A stretch of DNA of 64,000 nt from Algoriphagus sp. (GTDB lineage Bacteria; Bacteroidota; Bacteroidia; Cytophagales; Cyclobacteriaceae), in the NCBI RefSeq assembly GCF_013373065.1, contig NZ_JABXIN010000020.1, forward strand, positions 16,223 to 80,222, given 5' to 3'. This document shows, piece after piece, positions 60,111-64,000 of the stretch. A model generated the notes under the pieces. The model had not been told where the DNA came from and made no database searches. It was given only the letters and a program-made list of their open reading frames with translations. The position numbers were made by a program, and so were the translations under genes. Each line of letters opens with the position of its first letter. The stretch's first letter is position 1.

Positions 60111-60743
60111 ATGACCCACGCTGAGATCGTTCATTTTCTAAAAAATAGACTGGAGAAAGATCTTCCTGGTCAAGCGGCTCATTTAGAAATGGCTCCTCAG
60201 CCGGTGGATATGCGACGCTTTCAACCCAAAGTTCCCAGTAATCATCGAAAAGGTGCGGTCTTACTGTTGCTATATCCTTCGAATGAAGGGGTTCTTTTTC
60301 CTTTAATCAAACGTCCTGTCTATCAAGGTGTCCATAGTGGGCAAATTGCCTTACCCGGAGGGAAAATGGATAAAACTGATCCTGATTTATTCTATACAGC
60401 TTTACGCGAAGCGGAAGAAGAGGTGGCAGTGCAAAGCAGGAAGGTGGAAATACTCGGAAAGCTGAGTGAATTATATATTCCAACTTCCAACTTTTTGGTT
60501 ACGCCTGTGATTGGAAGCATTTTGGAGATTCCTGAATTCGTTCCTGAAGAACGGGAAGTAGAGCAAGTACTCCCAACTGGTTTAGATTTGGTATTGGAAC
60601 CGAGCAGAAAAAAACGAACGATTCTACAATTGGCTGAACGCTTGGAGTTGGATACTCCCTATTTTGATTTGCATGGGGAAATTGTCTGGGGTGCCACCGC
60701 TATGATTTTAAGTGAATTGGAGCATTTGCTGCGTGAAGGTTGA
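60111..60743 (+). CDS. NUDIX hydrolase (CoA pyrophosphatase-like)
   Basis: 210 aa; HSGQIALPGGKMDKTDPDLFYTALREAEEEVAVQSRKVEILGKLSELYIPTSNFLVTPVIG. Confidence 0.93.
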   Translation: MTHAEIVHFLKNRLEKDLPGQAAHLEMAPQPVDMRRFQPKVPSNHRKGAVLLLLYPSNEGVLFPLIKRPVYQGVHSGQIALPGGKMDKTDPDLFYTALREAEEEVAVQSRKVEILGKLSELYIPTSNFLVTPVIGSILEIPEFVPEEREVEQVLPTGLDLVLEPSRKKRTILQLAERLELDTPYFDLHGEIVWGATAMILSELEHLLREG

Positions 60744-60804
60744 ATTTTTGAGTTGGGCTTTTGGCCAATTGTTGGTATTGTTGTAAGAAGATCAAGGAGC
60801 AACT

Positions 60805-62058
60805 ATGGAATCAACCACCCCACTAATTACCAATGATGCAATTGTATTCGGTCTTTTAGTAGCCATCTTGGCACTTGTTTTTAGTACGGCTTCCAGTCAA
60901 AATAAATTTTTCCAAAAGTTTTATAGAGTCGTTCCCACTGTTCTTCTCTGTTATTTTATTCCAGCCGTCTTCAACTCTCTGGGCATAATTTCTGGAGAAA
61001 GTTCTCGCTTGTATTTCGTGGCCAGTCGGTATTTACTGCCGGCTTCCTTGGTTTTATTTACCCTAAGTATCGACCTAAAAGGGATTTTAAAATTGGGTCC
61101 AAAAGCATTGACCATGTTTTTAGCAGGAACGCTTGGTATTATGCTTGGTGGTCCGATGGCTTTATTCACAGTAGGATTGGTACAGCCTGAGATTTTGGGA
61201 GGTAGTGGTCCAATGGAAGTATGGAGAGGCTTGGCTACCATTGCTGGATCTTGGATAGGAGGAGGGGCGAATCAAACAGCCATGTTGGAAGTGTTTGGTG
61301 CAGATGCGGACTTATTCGCACAAATGATTGCCGTGGATGTATTAGTGGCTAATTTATGGATGGCATTTCTGCTGTATTGGGCTGCTAAACCCGAAAAATT
61401 GGACCGCCTTTTTAAGGCGGATACCACAGCTATTTATGAGCTTCGGGATAAAATAGCCGATTTCAGATCCAAAATCATGCGAATTCCTTCGCTTTCCGAC
61501 TCTATGATTATTCTAGGAGTTGCCTTTGGTATTACGGGGTTGTCTCACTGGATTGCTGATACGGTGGCTCCATTTATTGGTGAGAACTATCCTCAATTGA
61601 AAGACTACTCATTAGATTCTGCCTTTTTCTGGATAGTGGTTGTAGCTACCACAGCTGGTTTAGGACTATCATTTACCAAAGCACGAAACTTAGAAGGAGC
61701 AGGAGCATCCCGTTTTGGCTCTGTCTTTTTGTACATCTTGGTAGCGACGATCGGAATGCAAATGGACTTAGGAGCAGTCTTAGATAACCCGATTCTTTTT
61801 GTTATTGGAATCTTATGGATGTTCTTCCACATCCTGATTATGCTTTTGGTGGCTTGGATTATAAAAGCTCCTTTCTTCTACGTAGCTGTTGGTTCTCAAG
61901 CGAATGTGGGTGGGGCTGCATCAGCCCCTATTGTAGCAGGAGCTTTTGATGCCTCTTTAGCTCCGGTAGGAGTTTTGTTAGCTGTGCTTGGCTATGCCGT
62001 AGGAACCTATGGCGCCTATCTCTGTGGCTTAATGATGCAAGCAGTTTCCAGTATGTAA
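60805..62058 (+). CDS. DUF819-family integral membrane protein
   Basis: 417 aa; GLATIAGSWIGGGANQTAMLEVF, SQANVGGAASAPIVAGAFDASLAPVGVLLAVLGYAVGTYGAYL. Confidence 0.92.
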   Translation: MESTTPLITNDAIVFGLLVAILALVFSTASSQNKFFQKFYRVVPTVLLCYFIPAVFNSLGIISGESSRLYFVASRYLLPASLVLFTLSIDLKGILKLGPKALTMFLAGTLGIMLGGPMALFTVGLVQPEILGGSGPMEVWRGLATIAGSWIGGGANQTAMLEVFGADADLFAQMIAVDVLVANLWMAFLLYWAAKPEKLDRLFKADTTAIYELRDKIADFRSKIMRIPSLSDSMIILGVAFGITGLSHWIADTVAPFIGENYPQLKDYSLDSAFFWIVVVATTAGLGLSFTKARNLEGAGASRFGSVFLYILVATIGMQMDLGAVLDNPILFVIGILWMFFHILIMLLVAWIIKAPFFYVAVGSQANVGGAASAPIVAGAFDASLAPVGVLLAVLGYAVGTYGAYLCGLMMQAVSSM

Positions 62059-62072
62059 TCTGTTGGGATAGG

Positions 62073-62321
62073 ATGAGACATAAACGGGAATTAGTATTTG
62101 TTTGCACAGGCTCTGATTGCAAAAAAGCAGGAGCGAAGGGGATGAAGAAAAAACTCAAGGAAGACTTTAAATCTGGCCCCCTAAAAGGAAAATGCAAACT
62201 CATCCAAACCAAATGCATGGATATGTGTAAGTCGGCTCCTGTTGTAATCGTTGGAGATCATTTTTGTAAAAAGACTGATGCAGACCGGGTATTTGCCCAG
62301 ATCAAAAAAAGACTGGATTAA
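62073..62321 (+). CDS. thioredoxin-like [2Fe-2S] ferredoxin domain protein
   Basis: 82 aa; VCTGSDCKKAGAKGMKKKL, IQTKCMDMCKSAPVVIVGD; four Cys in 2Fe-2S spacing. Confidence 0.88.
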   Translation: MRHKRELVFVCTGSDCKKAGAKGMKKKLKEDFKSGPLKGKCKLIQTKCMDMCKSAPVVIVGDHFCKKTDADRVFAQIKKRLD

Positions 62322-62530
62322 GACTCTCTTTATTTTTTTATTTACCCGTTTAGGGGCGGCTACTTCAAAATTATTCTGCTTGCAATAAAAGAATTGAGTT
62401 AACTGATTTTTGTCATTCTTACTAAAAAATCCCCCTAAATCAAGTCAAAGAAAGATTGAATTTCGTTTAGGTAAGAGGGAGATTCTATTCTCAATATTCT
62501 TGATTTTCAAACTTTTAAAATCCAATCGCT

Positions 62531-63283
62531 ATGAAAACTCTCGAAAATAAAGTAGCAATCATTACAGGTGCGGCTTCTGGAATCGGAAAGGCTGCTGCGT
62601 TTTTATTCTCCAAAGAAGGAGCAAAAGTGGTGGTGTCTGATATCGATGAAAAGCTAGGCGAAGAAGTCGTTGAAGAACTCATTAAACAGGGTGGTGATTC
62701 CTTTTTCTTTAAGGCAGACACCTCAAAACCTGAAGATAATGAAGCCTTGGTTGCAGCTACTGTGAAGAAGTATGGGAAATTAGATATTGCCGTTAACAAT
62801 GCAGGAATCGGAGGGCCATTAGCCGAAACAGAGGATTATCCATTGGAAGGCTGGCAAAAGGTAATCGGAGTAAACCTGTCCGGAGTCTTTTATGGAATGC
62901 ATTATCAACTCCCTGCTATGGAAAAAAATGGGGGTGGTGTGATTGTCAATATCGCTTCGATCTTAGGAATGGTGGGTACCCGGATGGCGCCGGCATATGT
63001 TGCTGCAAAACATGGAGTAGTAGGCTTAACCAAAACAACAGCTTTGGAATATGGAACTAAAAATATTCGGGTCAATTCCGTAGGACCTGGATATATTCTT
63101 ACGCCTTTGCTCACCAAAAATCTTGATGAGGAGTCCATAAAAGCGGTTGAGTCATTGCATCCCATCGGTAGACTCGGAAAAGCCGAAGAAGTCGCAGAAT
63201 TGATTTTGTGGTTAAGTTCTCCAAAATCTTCCTTTGTGACAGGCTCTTATTATGCGATCGATGGAGGGTATTTGGCTCAATAA
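62531..63283 (+). CDS. SDR family oxidoreductase
   Basis: 250 aa; VAIITGAASGIGKAAA, DIAVNNAGIGG, YVAAKHGVVGLTKTTALEYG. Confidence 0.95.
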   Translation: MKTLENKVAIITGAASGIGKAAAFLFSKEGAKVVVSDIDEKLGEEVVEELIKQGGDSFFFKADTSKPEDNEALVAATVKKYGKLDIAVNNAGIGGPLAETEDYPLEGWQKVIGVNLSGVFYGMHYQLPAMEKNGGGVIVNIASILGMVGTRMAPAYVAAKHGVVGLTKTTALEYGTKNIRVNSVGPGYILTPLLTKNLDEESIKAVESLHPIGRLGKAEEVAELILWLSSPKSSFVTGSYYAIDGGYLAQ

Positions 63284-63365
63284 CCCAGAGCACTGGAAAG
63301 GTTGAGGCATAAAAAAAGGTGGAATAGAAATTCCACCTTTGATTTTTTATGAAAAGGAGCGGAGA

Positions 63366-63560
63366 TTATCCTACTACCTTCACATTAACTGCGTTGATTC
63401 CTTTTTTACCCTGAACGGTGTCATATGTTACTTTGTCGTTTTGACGGATTTCATCGACAAGACCTGTGATGTGAACAAACACATCTTCTGTGTTGTCTGC
63501 TGGAGTAATAAATCCAAATCCTTTGGACTCATTAAAGAATTTTACTGTTCCTTCGTTCAT
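63366..63560 (-). CDS. cold-shock protein
   Basis: 64 aa MNEGTVKFFNESKGFGFITPADNTEDVFVHITGLVDEIRQNDKVTYDTVQGKKGINAVNVKVVG; start trimmed from 63596. Confidence 0.95.
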   Translation of the reverse strand: MNEGTVKFFNESKGFGFITPADNTEDVFVHITGLVDEIRQNDKVTYDTVQGKKGINAVNVKVVG

Positions 63561-63611
63561 AATATTTTGAATTGATGGGCTGTGAAGCCCGGCCAAATCA
63601 AGTAATAGGGA

Positions 63612-63806
63612 TTAACCGATTACTTTTACATTGACTGCGTTGATTCCTTTTTTACCCTGAACCGTGTCATACGTTACTTTGTCATTTTGACGGATTTCGT
63701 CGACAAGACCTGTGATGTGAACGAATATATCTTCGCTGTTGTCAGATGGGGTAATGAATCCAAATCCTTTGGAGTCATTAAAGAATTTTACTGTTCCTTC
63801 ATTCAT
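63612..63806 (-). CDS. cold-shock protein
   Basis: 64 aa, nearly identical to the 63366..63560 paralog. Confidence 0.95.
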   Translation of the reverse strand: MNEGTVKFFNDSKGFGFITPSDNSEDIFVHITGLVDEIRQNDKVTYDTVQGKKGINAVNVKVIG

Positions 63807-63861
63807 GATTTTTTGATTTTGAAGCTTTTAACTTTGAGTTGATAAGTATAGGAAGACAGGA

Positions 63862-64000
63862 TTACCCAACCACCTTCACATTTACTGCGTTGATTCCTTT
63901 TTTACCTTGAACCAAATTATAGGTAACCTTGTCATTTTGACGAATTTCATCTACTAAACCGCTGAAATGTACGAATACATCTTCGCTGTTGTCAGATGGG
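63862..64000 (-). CDS. cold-shock protein, C-terminal part (runs off right edge)
   Basis: Translation PSDNSEDVFVHFSGLVDEIRQNDKVTYNLVQGKKGINAVNVKVVG* on minus strand. Confidence 0.93.
   Translation of the reverse strand, partial: PSDNSEDVFVHFSGLVDEIRQNDKVTYNLVQGKKGINAVNVKVVG

Overview
The window is a chromosomal segment that looks like Bacteroidota, probably Cyclobacteriaceae/Algoriphagus-like. This placement is inferred from protein style and from TTG/TAnnTTTG-type promoters, not from a search. Most of it is housekeeping: aroB (partial), two DAHP synthase-chorismate mutase fusions, proline dehydrogenase, lysS, gyrB, ppk1, sucC, tRNA-Arg(TCG), pncB/pncA, fadD, arcA, ilvE, gatC, aceK and three tandem csp genes. 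No rRNA, CRISPR array, prophage or transposase was recognised. Main points of interest: (1) an apparently unannotated 31-aa leader peptide with a YFTFFYFYF run, followed by mutually exclusive antiterminator/terminator hairpins upstream of the first DAHP synthase-chorismate mutase gene, i.e. a Phe/Tyr translational attenuator; (2) a locus with a predicted periplasmic, membrane-tethered TPR-CHAT (caspase-like) protein, lipoproteins, an ECF sigma factor and a single-pass anti-sigma-like protein with a predicted periplasmic TPR-like region, resembling the protease/sigma logic of TPR-CHAT (Craspase) systems but without CRISPR; (3) a tightly packed ATP-grasp ligase / M17 aminopeptidase / CBM48-esterase operon; (4) a stand-alone Pycsar-effector-like (DUF5706-like) membrane protein; (5) two candidate intergenic sRNAs with promoter-terminator architecture; (6) a perfect 26-bp palindrome. 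All functional calls come from reading the translated sequence by eye; no database search was run.
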